Assembly (NCBI GenBank): GCA_036771835.1
Contig: DAIPGN010000008.1
Span: 51,072-115,071, forward strand
Length of the DNA stretch: 64,000 bases
Source of the DNA: UBA4877 sp002399285
GTDB taxonomy: Bacteria > Bacillota > Thermoanaerobacteria > Thermoanaerobacterales > UBA4877
Direction of reading: 5' to 3'
A program made the position numbers and the translations under genes. Shown one piece after another: positions 1-8,974 of the stretch (positions within the stretch are counted from its first letter, which is position 1; each line of letters begins with the position of its first letter). The notes under the pieces were generated by a model, which saw only the letters and a program-made list of their open reading frames with translations, was not told the DNA's origin and ran no database searches.

Positions 1-1612
1 CGCTTATATCTCCCGAAAACAATACCCTGATATCCCCCGTATATATCGTATATAGGATTCTGTTGAACGCTCCCAGCTTTGTACCGGACTTTCCCTGATA
101 AGCGGTATATATATTCTTCTCTCCCGAGCCCGAGGGATAGTCGAATTCCTTTGCGCCGGTGTTTACAATGACGTAGTCGTCCGTAAGTTCCCCAAAGTAT
201 ATCTCCGGCCTGGCTATATCTATATCGCCCCTGGGCGGTATGTCCTTGACCGTAAACGACGGCTGGCCCTCGGATGTAACGCTGTTGATAGGCGTGACCA
301 CTGCGCCGTAGCCATGGGTATACACCAAATGCATGTTTATCCACGACCGGGCCTGCTCTGAAAGCTTGTTCTTGTCCAATTCCCTGGCTGAGAGGAAAAC
401 CTCCGTCGGCTTACCGTCGATATCGTATCTGTCCACGTCCACGTCGTTGAATCTGTAGTACATCCTTATGCCCTGAAGTTGATTATACACCTGCAGTGTG
501 GGTCTGTAGTCGTTTATCCTTATATTTTCTATGGTGTCCCTGTTTTTATCCATGTCTATGTTCTTTATATCCTGGATCTCGCCGAAGTTTACCCGTTCTA
601 TTTCGCCGAGTCCGTACGCCCTCTGCGTCAGATCAATATTGTTCTTTATATAGGGCCTTTCCTTCAAATACTCGTTGGGCGACACCACAAAGTTCTGTAC
701 GACTGCGGAGGATACGTATGAAACCAGCACGACCGCGGCCACCAAAAGAGGCCCTGCGGCGGTCAGTCTTACATTCCTCCTTATGCCTCCCACGGCAAAC
801 ATTATGCCCGCGGCAATACATACGACCATGAGCACCCTGTAAAAGATCAAAGTCACGTTGACGTCCGTATATCCCGCTCCATTTACAATTCCCCGGGTGG
901 AACCCAGCAGATTGAACCCCTTCAGATAATAGCCGAACGAGAGAAGGGCGAAGAATATCAGCCCCAGCACGGCGGCCTGGTTTATGGCTATCTTTATTAT
1001 CTCCTTGTTGGGAATGGAATTGAATGCATGATTTTCTTCCGAATATCTGAAAAATCTGGTGGCACTAGAAAAGTACATAAACACATACATAATTACCGTG
1101 ATTGCCGCCAGAATTGCGATCAATATCAGGACAAATTTATAGGTATCATTTAAAAAGGGAAGTTTTAACAGATAAAAGCTCATATCCTTGCCAAAAACAG
1201 GGTCCCTCATGCCAAAATCCGACGCATGATAAAAATTCAAGAAACTCTGCCACATATCGCCCGCAAACCTCAGCGCCATTACCGCGGACAGCAGTGCAGA
1301 GCCCCATATCACAAACGCCGTCAGCCGCCCCATTTCCTTACCGGATAGCACGTCTCCGGTATACTTTACATAATCCATTTTTATCTTATTGAAATAAAAA
1401 TAAAGCAGGAAGAACAGTATGACGAATATGGGAATACCAAGCTCCAGCTCGGTATAGAACCTCACAAAGAATATCTTCCCATAGCCGAGGCTGGAAAGCC
1501 ATTGATAATTTACTATGAGCCCCGCTCCGGCTGCGATCAATATAAAGATCATCACCACGACAGCCAGTATGTACAATAGCCAGCGTCCCGAAAATACAAA
1601 ACGGTTCGGCAT
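1..1612 (-). CDS. UPF0182 family membrane protein, C-terminus cut by window edge
   Basis: The reverse strand is open from an ATG at 1612, preceded by GAGGTGATCGTG, to the window edge, giving about 537 residues. The protein starts MPNRFVFSGRW and has several hydrophobic segments in its first 300 residues. A soluble part follows with stretches typical of UPF0182 (COG1615), including YTHGYGAVVTPINSV and RPEIYFGEL. Family members are about 900 residues long, so roughly the last 40 percent lies outside the window. The biochemical role of this family is not established. It is a large envelope protein with an N-terminal membrane domain and an extracytoplasmic C-terminal domain. The family call is firm; no function should be read into it. 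Confidence 0.9.
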   Translation of the reverse strand, partial: MPNRFVFSGRWLLYILAVVVMIFILIAAGAGLIVNYQWLSSLGYGKIFFVRFYTELELGIPIFVILFFLLYFYFNKIKMDYVKYTGDVLSGKEMGRLTAFVIWGSALLSAVMALRFAGDMWQSFLNFYHASDFGMRDPVFGKDMSFYLLKLPFLNDTYKFVLILIAILAAITVIMYVFMYFSSATRFFRYSEENHAFNSIPNKEIIKIAINQAAVLGLIFFALLSFGYYLKGFNLLGSTRGIVNGAGYTDVNVTLIFYRVLMVVCIAAGIMFAVGGIRRNVRLTAAGPLLVAAVVLVSYVSSAVVQNFVVSPNEYLKERPYIKNNIDLTQRAYGLGEIERVNFGEIQDIKNIDMDKNRDTIENIRINDYRPTLQVYNQLQGIRMYYRFNDVDVDRYDIDGKPTEVFLSARELDKNKLSEQARSWINMHLVYTHGYGAVVTPINSVTSEGQPSFTVKDIPPRGDIDIARPEIYFGELTDDYVIVNTGAKEFDYPSGSGEKNIYTAYQGKSGTKLGAFNRILYTIYTGDIRVLFSGDIS

Positions 1613-1647
1613 CACGATCACCTCATGATTAATATTACCACAAAACT

Positions 1648-1685
1648 TAAAAATTAAAAATAAACCGGAAGAAACAGCCGGTTTA
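1648..1685 (-). terminator. Intrinsic terminator of the methyltransferase gene
   Basis: On the minus strand a 7-bp stem (AAACCGG with CCGGTTT, 1662-1668 and 1678-1684) is followed by a T-rich run. The stem overlaps the stop codon at 1683-1685. It separates this gene from the UPF0182 gene. Confidence 0.75.
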
Positions 1686-2297
1686 ATAGATACCGGGGAT
1701 CAGCCTATACCTTGTCCGTATGCAGTATTGTTCAAATTCCCCTCCAAACTGCGCTTTCAAAGCTTTCTCCTCCACATTTATTCTGATACCGTAGCAGACC
1801 AGACACAGGAAAAGCGTAAAAATGGCTCCCAATATGTGGCGGTATGCAAAGGACACGCCCAGCAGGCTGATTATGCTTCCGGTATATGCCGGATTTCTGA
1901 CGAAACGGTACAGCCCGGTCTTGATCAAATGCTGGCCGGCTTCAGTCTGCACAGACAGAGTAAAGGATTTTCTCAATGTCAGAACGGCTGTGCATCGAAT
2001 TATAACCCCTAAGATAATAAAAATGATTCCGATATAATAGAAAAAATGAGGCAGCAGCCAGCCTCGCATGAATTCCGACACGCCCTGGCTCCTGAAATAA
2101 GCGCCGGCCATGAAGCTGCAAATCCAAGCGATCATGACCAGCCACACGGTCCCCTTATCCGAGCTCCTCCGGGAATGTCTACTGCTCCCCCCGGATGTGA
2201 ACAGCCAAATGGCGCATTCGGTAAGAAACAGCAATTCAACGGCATACATCAGGATATTGTATTCCGTAATATTCAAAAATTTACTTGGATCATCCAC
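1683..2297 (-). CDS. Isoprenylcysteine carboxyl methyltransferase / PEMT-like membrane methyltransferase
   Basis: This is a small integral membrane protein with four or five hydrophobic helices. Its C-terminal half carries the signature of the isoprenylcysteine methyltransferase/phospholipid N-methyltransferase superfamily: GLYRFVRNPAYTG, then a late IRINVEEKALKAQFGGEFEQY segment containing the conserved E-E-x-x-L. Members transfer a methyl group from SAM to lipid or prenyl substrates at the membrane; the substrate here is unknown. I chose a GTG start at 2297, with GAGAGG nine bases upstream. The longer ATG at 2387 lies inside the terminator hairpin of the upstream gene and is unlikely to be used. 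ATG 2249 is a further alternative. The family call is good; the start is uncertain. Confidence 0.75.
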   Translation of the reverse strand: MDDPSKFLNITEYNILMYAVELLFLTECAIWLFTSGGSSRHSRRSSDKGTVWLVMIAWICSFMAGAYFRSQGVSEFMRGWLLPHFFYYIGIIFIILGVIIRCTAVLTLRKSFTLSVQTEAGQHLIKTGLYRFVRNPAYTGSIISLLGVSFAYRHILGAIFTLFLCLVCYGIRINVEEKALKAQFGGEFEQYCIRTRYRLIPGIY

Positions 2298-2341
2298 AAG
2301 ATCCCGCCTCTCTTCAAATTTCCATACAGTGATTATACTAC

Positions 2342-2386
2342 AAACAAAAAAATGAAAACAGGGCCCTGCGTTTAGGCAAGGTCCCA
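2342..2386 (-). terminator. Intrinsic terminator of the phosphatase-LysM gene
   Basis: Minus-strand hairpin between 2376-2385 and 2361-2369 (GGGACCTTGC against GCAGGGCCC, with one bulge). It is followed by a T-rich stretch across 2341-2360. It lies 30 bases past the stop codon at 2418. Confidence 0.8.
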
Positions 2387-2417
2387 TATAAAATCAACTT
2401 TATACCAAAAATCTATC

Positions 2418-4868
2418 CTACTTTGTAGGAAGAGTCAGCTTCTGTCCTATATGGAGCATCCTGGGGTTTTTGATCGTATCCTTATTGAGCGAATAAATCT
2501 CCATATAGCGTGTTCCGCTTCCCAACTGCTTGCCGGCTATGGTCCACAGGCAATCGCCCTTGACGACGACATAATAAGTCGCTGTCGTATTCGTCTTGCC
2601 AGTTGCCGGAGCTGTTGGAGCAACAGGGGCAGCAGGCACAGTGGCCGGCGGCGTCGAAGGCTGTGCCGGCTGCGCAGCAGGTACGGCGGGGGCCGTCGAG
2701 GGCTGCGCAGAGAGATTGGCCTTCAAAGCCTTTATCTGTTCCGGCTTCATGCCGCCCGCAAGCAGATAATTTTCCGCGGCCGACGCAAGATCCGCTTTAT
2801 CCAGATCGCTGCTGCCCGCGATGACCTTGAGCATATCCAACACGTCCTGAGAGATCACCTCATATTTATCGGTGCCCTTTTGAATGTTATAATAGTTGAC
2901 ATAGCTCTGCATATAGTCGTCCACTATCTGATCCTTTGTCGCGCCCATCAGAGATTCCGCGAGTGCGGCAAAGAAACCGGCGCGGTCTTTGCCTTCCGTG
3001 CAGTGGAAGAGGTACGGTCCCTTGTTCTCGGCCATAAACGTAAAGCCCTTGGCCATACCCGCTTTAAATTCATCGCTGGAATAGGCAAGCCCCATATTCA
3101 GAGGCAGTACCTGTTTATTCTTATAGAGCTGGGCATAATAAGGACTTGCAAAGTCCGCAGCAGCCATATAGGTATTGATGTTTTCATCCGAATCGGCGAG
3201 GTTGACCACCGTGTTGACCTTGGCGGCCTGCATCAGCTTATCGGCATAGGCAGCGCGTCCGATCTCATTGTTTACCGGACTGGAGCTGCGGTAGAGCACG
3301 CCCTTTGCGATATTGCCCAGGGTGATATTGCGGAAGTTAGCAAACACTTCATCGGAGGAATAATCCTCGCGGTTATTGGTGCGGGTCAGATTGCGTATCT
3401 CATACTGCGTAAGATAGCCCTCGGGCTGGGTGAGCATGATGGTAAACTTATCGCCCACGCTGATCTTGGCTATCTCATTGAGTTTCCCGTAGTTGATACA
3501 TACGGCTATATTTGTCTGGCCGGGATATGCGCGGACCAGCGGCTGGCCGTTGTCCACAAAGTAACCGTCCAGGTACGGCGCTTCAAGCACGAACCCGTTG
3601 TCAAACACAACGGTCGTCATATCGCCTAATTTGAAACCTAATTTATTGAAATCATCTATAGTGATATCCGATACCGCATGGCCGTATTTCTCTATCTCTG
3701 TGACCGTACCGGACACATTGGGGGTCTTGTAGACAGAATCGCCCGAGAGCTTTGCCTTGAGCGCAGCTATCTCGTCCGACGTGAGGCCGATCTTCTTAAG
3801 ATAGTTCTCCGCCGCGGCGGCGAGGTCGACATTGGATATATCGGCGCCCTTTTCCAGGCCGCATACGGTCGTGGTCAGTGAAGATATTACGTTGCTGTTT
3901 GCGATTGCAGTATACTGGTCGGTGCCTTCCTTGACTCCATAATAGTTGTCATATGTAGTCATATAGTCGGCGACAACTTCGTCAAGCTTTGCTCCCATAA
4001 GGGACTCCAATACGGTGCTCACAAAGCCCGCGCGGTCTTTACCCTCCGTGCAGTGGATGAGGTAAGGGCCGTCATTTTTGGTCATGAAGCGGAGTCCGTC
4101 GGCCAACTTTTGTCCGAAGTCATCCGCCGCAAAATCGACGCCCATGTCCAGGGCCTTGACTTTGCCGGCGTCATAGAGCGATTTGTAATAACCGGAATTA
4201 AAATCCTTTGATGCTATGGAAGTCTTTAACGTATCGTCCGAATCGGCCAGATTGACGACGGCCTTTATGCCCACGCCTTCCGCCAACTTATCGGCATAGG
4301 CTGCGCGGCCTATCGAATTGTCCGCAGGACTGCTGCTCCTGTATAATACTCCCGGCTTTATTCCGGTAGTAGTTATGCTGCGGAAGTTGGCAAATACCGA
4401 GTCCGAGGCATAATCCGAGCGCACGTCGGTACGCTTGAGTTGATGGATCTGGTATTCGGTGAGATAGCCTGCCTTTTCAGACATGGCGAAAGTCACCTTA
4501 TCCCCCGCCTTGACATTGTATTTGGTGGAGAAGTTGCCCATGTTGACCGCGACCACCAGCAGATCGTTTGCCTGGTCGTCCCGCACGACAACGCTTCCCG
4601 AATCCACGTCGCTGTAATTTGTGCAGAAAGGTATATCCAGCGACGTGTCTCCCGCCGTTACCTTCAGGACATCGCCAAGTTCAAAGCCTGCATCGTAAAG
4701 GGCTTCGGGCTTGATGTCCATAGTGAGGTTGCCATATTTCTGTACCTCGGCAACAGTCCCGGATACGGCGGTATCGACGCCGGTATCCGCCGCCATAGCC
4801 GGAAGCGACAGAGAAAACACCATCATGAACGTGACTAAGACAGAAATAATTTTTTTAAAATCCCTCAT
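2418..4868 (-). CDS. Secreted protein with two tandem (SAM-HAT-like beta domain + tyrosine phosphatase) cassettes and a C-terminal LysM
   Basis: The product has 816 residues from an ATG at 4868 preceded by GAGGAGGGGAAAC. A signal peptide (MRDFKKIISVLV to AMAA) is followed by two homologous cassettes of about 350 residues. Each has a small beta-rich domain resembling the C-terminal domain of SAM hydroxide adenosyltransferases (YGN..DI, GDxxxV). Each then has a Y_phosphatase3-type domain with the P-loop HCTEGKDRAG (Cys273/Arg279 and Cys623/Arg629). A Pro/Ala-rich linker leads to a LysM domain (YYVVVKGDCLWTIAGKQLG to GQKLTLPTK), which binds peptidoglycan. It therefore probably acts as a wall-anchored phosphatase outside the cell. 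Both active sites keep Cys and Arg. The physiological substrate is unknown; the cassette duplication is clear. Confidence 0.88.
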   Translation of the reverse strand: MRDFKKIISVLVTFMMVFSLSLPAMAADTGVDTAVSGTVAEVQKYGNLTMDIKPEALYDAGFELGDVLKVTAGDTSLDIPFCTNYSDVDSGSVVVRDDQANDLLVVAVNMGNFSTKYNVKAGDKVTFAMSEKAGYLTEYQIHQLKRTDVRSDYASDSVFANFRSITTTGIKPGVLYRSSSPADNSIGRAAYADKLAEGVGIKAVVNLADSDDTLKTSIASKDFNSGYYKSLYDAGKVKALDMGVDFAADDFGQKLADGLRFMTKNDGPYLIHCTEGKDRAGFVSTVLESLMGAKLDEVVADYMTTYDNYYGVKEGTDQYTAIANSNVISSLTTTVCGLEKGADISNVDLAAAAENYLKKIGLTSDEIAALKAKLSGDSVYKTPNVSGTVTEIEKYGHAVSDITIDDFNKLGFKLGDMTTVVFDNGFVLEAPYLDGYFVDNGQPLVRAYPGQTNIAVCINYGKLNEIAKISVGDKFTIMLTQPEGYLTQYEIRNLTRTNNREDYSSDEVFANFRNITLGNIAKGVLYRSSSPVNNEIGRAAYADKLMQAAKVNTVVNLADSDENINTYMAAADFASPYYAQLYKNKQVLPLNMGLAYSSDEFKAGMAKGFTFMAENKGPYLFHCTEGKDRAGFFAALAESLMGATKDQIVDDYMQSYVNYYNIQKGTDKYEVISQDVLDMLKVIAGSSDLDKADLASAAENYLLAGGMKPEQIKALKANLSAQPSTAPAVPAAQPAQPSTPPATVPAAPVAPTAPATGKTNTTATYYVVVKGDCLWTIAGKQLGSGTRYMEIYSLNKDTIKNPRMLHIGQKLTLPTK

Positions 4869-5053
4869 GTTTCCCCTCCTCGAAAAATTTATGTAAATGC
4901 ATACTATTAGCATATTCTACAAAAATAGGTATTCTCCTGCAAATTCAGTGCAAATAATTAACACAAATAATCAATCATAGAAAACGTTTTATTCAACGCC
5001 CGGCCTCATGAAAAGAATCGGCCCAAAAAAATGATCCCCCGTCAAAGAGATCA

Positions 5054-5130
5054 TAGGTTGCAGACAAACTGGCAGACCGTGCCATTCCCGCGCAACCGCA
5101 AAATTGCAGTGCAATCTCGCGGCCTAAGCG
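5054..5130. repeat. Short mosaic copy of the dispersed palindromic repeat
   Basis: The first 20 bases (AGACAAACTGGCAGACCGTG) match the left end of the copies at 8352 and 38889. They are joined directly to sequence matching the inverted right end (GCCATTCNCGCGCA, then AAATTGCAGT). It looks like an internal deletion or recombination product of the full repeat, and sits just beyond the MarR stop codon. Confidence 0.6.
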
Positions 5131-5182
5131 ACCTTGTCATCGGCTGTGATCCGCTGTTCCGATTTATGATGATTTGATGCCG

Positions 5183-5614
5183 CTATTCGTTCCTGAGTGC
5201 ATTTGATACCATCTTATCCAGCGCGTTCTTCAAAGTCTGCAGGTCCTCCTGGCTGATGCCGGCAATGGTGTCATACATGAATTTTTCGGCTACGGGAAGC
5301 AGTTCACGGCACAGACGTATGCCCTTTTCCGTCAGACAGAGCTGCTTGATCCTCTTATCCCCTTTTGCACCCGAACGGGTCAAGAGGTCCTCCCCTTCCA
5401 TCTTTTGGATCAGTCTTACCACCGTGGGCTCTTTGATGGACATCTTATCCGCCAGCTCCCGCTGTGTGATGGAATCGTTGGTATAGATATAGTACAGAGC
5501 GATCCATTGCGGCCGCGTGACATTATACGGACTCAGTCTCCGTTCCATTGCCTCTGAAAAAACCTTGGCGCTGCGGCTGGTCGTAAAGGCCATACAATCA
5601 TCCAAATTGAACAT
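5183..5614 (-). CDS. MarR family transcriptional regulator
   Basis: The protein has about 143 residues and the MarR winged helix-turn-helix. Positions roughly 45-110 contain DSITQRELADKMSIKEPTV and a wing ending in KGDKRIKQLCLTEKG. The C-terminal helix forms the dimer interface. I chose ATG 5614 because GGTGAGA lies four bases upstream; a TTG at 5635 is possible. It lies upstream of lplA on the opposite side of a small gap and is transcribed in the same direction, so it may be independent. No ligand can be inferred. Confidence 0.85.
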   Translation of the reverse strand: MFNLDDCMAFTTSRSAKVFSEAMERRLSPYNVTRPQWIALYYIYTNDSITQRELADKMSIKEPTVVRLIQKMEGEDLLTRSGAKGDKRIKQLCLTEKGIRLCRELLPVAEKFMYDTIAGISQEDLQTLKNALDKMVSNALRNE

Positions 5615-5684
5615 TCTTCTCACCTGCTGCTGCAATTTCCTATTATCTTATCATACTTTTACCGTCCATTTCCACTTTATTTTT

Positions 5685-6620
5685 TTATTTTATTTCTACG
5701 CATTTTTCTGCAAACTCTTCCAGCCGTGTTATCAGCAGCTTTTCGTCAAAAGGCAGCCCGGCCGATTCCCTTTCGAAGTGCGTGAAGTCAATGGCGGCCA
5801 GGCTATCAGTATAGATTTTCAGCCGGGAGATCCTGCCGCCGGAAATATCCGCGGATATACCTACGTTTCCGAAGGACAGCCGGCGGTCAAAATTTACCTC
5901 AAAATCGGGCGACTGCCCGTATATCCAATCATCGCTTCTGATCTTTCCGAGGATGGACGGCCGCATGCTGCCGCCGTCTATCTGCCGTACGGACGTATCC
6001 GTGCCGTACTCCGCCGCAAATGCCCCGGTCACGGCACCTATAGCCTTCTCCGGGGTGATGCCGCCGCCGATATCGGACAGGTTGACCACGCGGCTGCTCA
6101 CCGAGTCTATTCCCTTGGAACTGAGTTTGAGAAAAGAGGGCTTGAGTGCGCCGGTAAGCATTCCGAGGTCTACGTCTATCATCAGGGTGCCGTGCCAGAG
6201 CAGATTGCCGTGATCGGCATAATAGGCCTGGCCGGAAAACTTCCTTCCCCCGGCCAATAGATCGTTCCTGCCGCTGAAACTGCACTCCACTCCCACGGAC
6301 AGCAAGGCATCGCGGATAACCTTGAGATATCGGCCGGTATCGGCGTCCTCTTCCCTTGACAGGAAGGTGTAATTCACATTTCCCAAATCATGATAGACCG
6401 CGCCGCCGCCCGAGAACCGCCTGACCGGGGATATGCCGTGCCGCCTTAGAAATTCCGTATCGCATTCGGCAAAGACGTTCTGATTGCGCCCGATAATTAC
6501 AGACGGGCGGTTGCGCCACAGAAAGAGGCGGGTATCAGGCCCGGCCTCCATAAAGAGCTGATATTCTGCGGCGACGTTGAAATACGGGTCCGTCTCTCCC
6601 GACACATAGATGCGGCTCAT
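5685..6620 (-). CDS. lplA: Lipoate-protein ligase A
   Basis: LplA activates lipoate with ATP and transfers it to a lysine of lipoyl domains. The 311-residue protein shows the family signature RRFSGGGAVYHDLGNVNYTF, then GRNDLL, a GRKFSGQA segment that carries the catalytic Lys region, and HGTLMIDVD, followed by a C-terminal accessory domain. Its ATG overlaps the stop of lpdA (ATGA, 6617-6620), so the two are translationally coupled. That fits lipoylation of the lipoyl domain carried by lpdA itself and of 2-oxoacid dehydrogenase or glycine-cleavage proteins encoded elsewhere. Confidence 0.93.
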   Translation of the reverse strand: MSRIYVSGETDPYFNVAAEYQLFMEAGPDTRLFLWRNRPSVIIGRNQNVFAECDTEFLRRHGISPVRRFSGGGAVYHDLGNVNYTFLSREEDADTGRYLKVIRDALLSVGVECSFSGRNDLLAGGRKFSGQAYYADHGNLLWHGTLMIDVDLGMLTGALKPSFLKLSSKGIDSVSSRVVNLSDIGGGITPEKAIGAVTGAFAAEYGTDTSVRQIDGGSMRPSILGKIRSDDWIYGQSPDFEVNFDRRLSFGNVGISADISGGRISRLKIYTDSLAAIDFTHFERESAGLPFDEKLLITRLEEFAEKCVEIK

Positions 6621-8296
6621 AGCTCGTGGATCGCTCCGGCCCCGAAGCCCATCGCGGCCTCATGGATGACCTCGGCGGTCGTCGGGTGCGCAAAGACCTC
6701 CCCGGCCAATTCCTCATCGGTCAATCCCTGCGATACCGCAGTCGTCAGCGTGCTTATCAAAGACGAGGCATCGGCCCCGATGATAAAGCCGCCCACGATG
6801 CGCCGCGTCGCGTTATCCCGCACAAGCTTGGCAAAGCCCTCCGGTTCGTTCATGGTCAGCGCCTTACCGTTGGCGGCATAAGTCGCCGTGCTGACGCTGA
6901 AATCCATTCCCCTTTTCCTACAGTCGCCCTCCGTAAGGCCGACTCCAGATATCTCCGGACTTGTGAAAACCACGTTGGGTATCGCTGAATAGTCCACATC
7001 CGCAGCCTTTCCCAAGATATTATCCACCGCCGCCATGCCTTGATGTGAAGCGACATGAGCCAGCTGTATGATATTGGTCACATCGCCGACTGCATAGATA
7101 TGCTCCACATTGGTGCGCATATGCCCATCGACGGAAATACCCCTGCCCCGTTCATTGAGTGCGACGCCCGCCTTCTCTATATCCAGTCCGTCCAGATTCG
7201 GCTGCCTGCCGATCGCCACAAGCACTTTGTCGCTCACCAGCACGTGCTCTCCATCGCCGTCCTCATAGGTTACGACAGCTTTACTGTCTTCGGACTGCCG
7301 TATCCTCGTCACCTTAGAGCCGGTATGGATGGAGATCCCCGCCTGCTCCGCATAGCCGCGGATGCTTTTGGAAATTTCACCGTCCAGCATAGCCAGCAGG
7401 CGGTCCAAAAACTCGACGACATGGACCTTTACCCCCAGATTGCTGTACATAAAGGCAAACTCCATTCCTATGACTCCCCCGCCCACGATAGTAACGGCCT
7501 GGGGCATATCCGTACAGGACAGGGCCTTGGTACTATCCATGACGACGGGAAGGTCGATCCCGGGGATATTCACCTTGGAGACTTTAGATCCCGTGGCGAT
7601 GATGATGTCCTTGGCGGAGACGGTATATTTCACTTTGCCCTCCACAGCGACGCTGTCCGCAGAGAGAAAGGCCGCCCTGCCGCGTATCACCTGAACGCCG
7701 TTATTTTCAAGCAGAGAGGCGATGCCGGAGACAAGCCTTTCCCTGACCTCGTCCTTTCGGCGTATGATGCGGGCCATATCCGCATGAGGTTCGCCGTCCA
7801 CGGTGATGCCGAATTCGGCTGAACCGCGTACGTCCCTGAAGACCTCCGAGGACTTTATCAGCGCCTTGGTGGGGATGCAGCCCACGTTAAGGCAGGTGCC
7901 TCCAAGCTCTTCGCTCTCGGCAAGGGTCACCTTAAGTCCTTTTTTCGCCGCATAGATCGCTGCGACGTAGCCGCCAGGCCCTGCTCCTATGATGAGCAGA
8001 TCCGTTTTGATCTCTTCGCTGCCGCCCGCCTTTGCGACGTCCTCCTGTACGGATTCCTCTGCACAGGCGCAGGGGTCCAGCTCAAAGAGTACCTGCTCGG
8101 AAGATATCTCCCCTCCTTCCTCGCAGAGTACCTTGGTGATTATCCCGGCATTGGGCGCCTTTATGGGACGGTTTCCCTTTGTGGTCTCGACCTGGACGAG
8201 AATATCGCCCTCGCGTACGGCGTCCCCTTCCTTTACGTTCATCTTCCCGGCCCGGCCCTTTTTCCCTCCCGGGATCAGGAACATTTTGATTTCCAT
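6617..8296 (-). CDS. lpdA: Dihydrolipoyl dehydrogenase with N-terminal lipoyl domain
   Basis: This FAD enzyme reoxidises dihydrolipoamide with NAD+. Residues 1-75 form a lipoyl domain (VETTKGNRPIKAPNAG, with the modifiable Lys in ETTKG). A linker rich in Cys, Ala and Glu follows. Then come the FAD dinucleotide fold (LLIIGAGPGGYVAAIYAAK), the redox disulphide GGTCLNVGCIPTKAL, the NAD fold (VGGGVIGMEFA), the second FAD motif (YAVGDV) and a C-terminal HPTTAEVIHEA containing the active-site His. At 559 residues it is about 90 longer than plain LPD because of the lipoyl domain. AAGGAGGT precedes ATG 8296. No dehydrogenase complex genes are adjacent. Confidence 0.95.
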   Translation of the reverse strand: MEIKMFLIPGGKKGRAGKMNVKEGDAVREGDILVQVETTKGNRPIKAPNAGIITKVLCEEGGEISSEQVLFELDPCACAEESVQEDVAKAGGSEEIKTDLLIIGAGPGGYVAAIYAAKKGLKVTLAESEELGGTCLNVGCIPTKALIKSSEVFRDVRGSAEFGITVDGEPHADMARIIRRKDEVRERLVSGIASLLENNGVQVIRGRAAFLSADSVAVEGKVKYTVSAKDIIIATGSKVSKVNIPGIDLPVVMDSTKALSCTDMPQAVTIVGGGVIGMEFAFMYSNLGVKVHVVEFLDRLLAMLDGEISKSIRGYAEQAGISIHTGSKVTRIRQSEDSKAVVTYEDGDGEHVLVSDKVLVAIGRQPNLDGLDIEKAGVALNERGRGISVDGHMRTNVEHIYAVGDVTNIIQLAHVASHQGMAAVDNILGKAADVDYSAIPNVVFTSPEISGVGLTEGDCRKRGMDFSVSTATYAANGKALTMNEPEGFAKLVRDNATRRIVGGFIIGADASSLISTLTTAVSQGLTDEELAGEVFAHPTTAEVIHEAAMGFGAGAIHEL

Positions 8297-8310
8297 GGTC
8301 GTACCTCCTT

Positions 8311-8339
8311 AAAAAATAAGGGGGCGTCTTCGCGCCCCT
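8311..8339 (-). terminator. Intrinsic terminator just upstream of lpdA
   Basis: Minus strand: GGGGCG and CGCCCC form a stem around CGAAGA, followed by a TTATTTTTTA tract that runs directly into the lpdA ribosome binding site. With the tail so close to the AAGGAGGT it may end upstream transcription or act as an attenuator for lpdA. Confidence 0.6.
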
Positions 8340-8351
8340 CAGGTTATAGAC

Positions 8352-8471
8352 AGATAAACTGGCAGACCGTGACAAATCGTGCGGGGCAAGGCGGCAAACC
8401 TGCAAACAAGGGAGCATACTAAAACGTATGTGACCGCAATTTAGCTTGCTGCGCGAGAATGGCACGGTCTG
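8352..8471 (+). repeat. Dispersed palindromic repeat, copy A
   Basis: About 113 bases (8352-8464) are nearly identical to the inverse complement of 38889-39000. A 9-bp inverted repeat bounds the copy: CAGACCGTG at 8363-8371 and CACGGTCTG at 8463-8471. No coding frame is evident. Shorter related pieces lie at 5054-5130 and, more weakly, at 9049-9163. Confidence 0.85.
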
Positions 8472-8473
8472 AT

Positions 8474-8914
8474 CTAATCCCTAACTACTCCCGACCTTAC
8501 CAGCTTTACTCCGTTGGCAAGACAATCTCCCACGGGGCAGCTGCTCTCTATGAAATCGGCAAAGGCCTCGGCCCTTTCCTGGCTCTCATTGGTCTTGAAG
8601 TGCATGGTGAAGCGGATCTCCTGAAAACCGTTTCTGGCGTCGGACAGACCCATGAAGCCGTCCGGGTCCAGGTCCCCTTCCAATTCCACGTGAAATTCCT
8701 CAAAAGAAAAATGCTTTGCCTTAGCAAAAGAGCTGGCAACGATAGTCTGGCACGCCCCCAAAGCGCATAGGACAGCCTCGACCGGATTCATTCCGGTATT
8801 GGTCCCGCCCATTTCCTCGGGTTCATCCAGAATGATCTTGAATCCTCTTGCACTGCTCTCCACCTTAAGCCCTCCCGGACACTTTGTCGCGGTAGCCTTG
8901 AATGTAGTTAACAT
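8474..8914 (-). CDS. OsmC-like family protein
   Basis: The 146-residue OsmC/Ohr-fold protein shows GGTNTGMNPVEAVLCALGACQTI, which contains the first conserved Cys. A later SSCPVGDCL carries the second Cys region. OsmC/Ohr proteins reduce organic hydroperoxides through such a cysteine pair; the YhfA-like branch is less well characterised. The start ATG 8914 follows AAGGGAGGGCGTTACAT. It is a single-gene unit with a promoter at 8975-9003. Function as a peroxidase is inferred from the fold and cysteines only. Confidence 0.85.
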   Translation of the reverse strand: MLTTFKATATKCPGGLKVESSARGFKIILDEPEEMGGTNTGMNPVEAVLCALGACQTIVASSFAKAKHFSFEEFHVELEGDLDPDGFMGLSDARNGFQEIRFTMHFKTNESQERAEAFADFIESSCPVGDCLANGVKLVRSGVVRD

Positions 8915-8974
8915 ATGTAACGCCCTCCCTTTTAAATTATTGACCTTATTATTTACTGCTGCGAGATTGTTAAC

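Noticed and set aside
2297..2387. ATG at 2387 as start of the membrane methyltransferase
   Set aside because: It lies in the base of the terminator hairpin of the upstream gene and has no ribosome binding site; GTG 2297 is better placed.
2451..3629. Long plus-strand open frame opposite the phosphatase-LysM gene
   Set aside because: It mirrors the coding strand of a clearly homologous protein, has no ribosome binding site and shows no recognisable domain.
4975..4995. cre-like AAAACGTTTT upstream of the phosphatase-LysM gene
   Set aside because: Two of the key consensus positions are missing and the gene has no obvious link to carbon catabolism.
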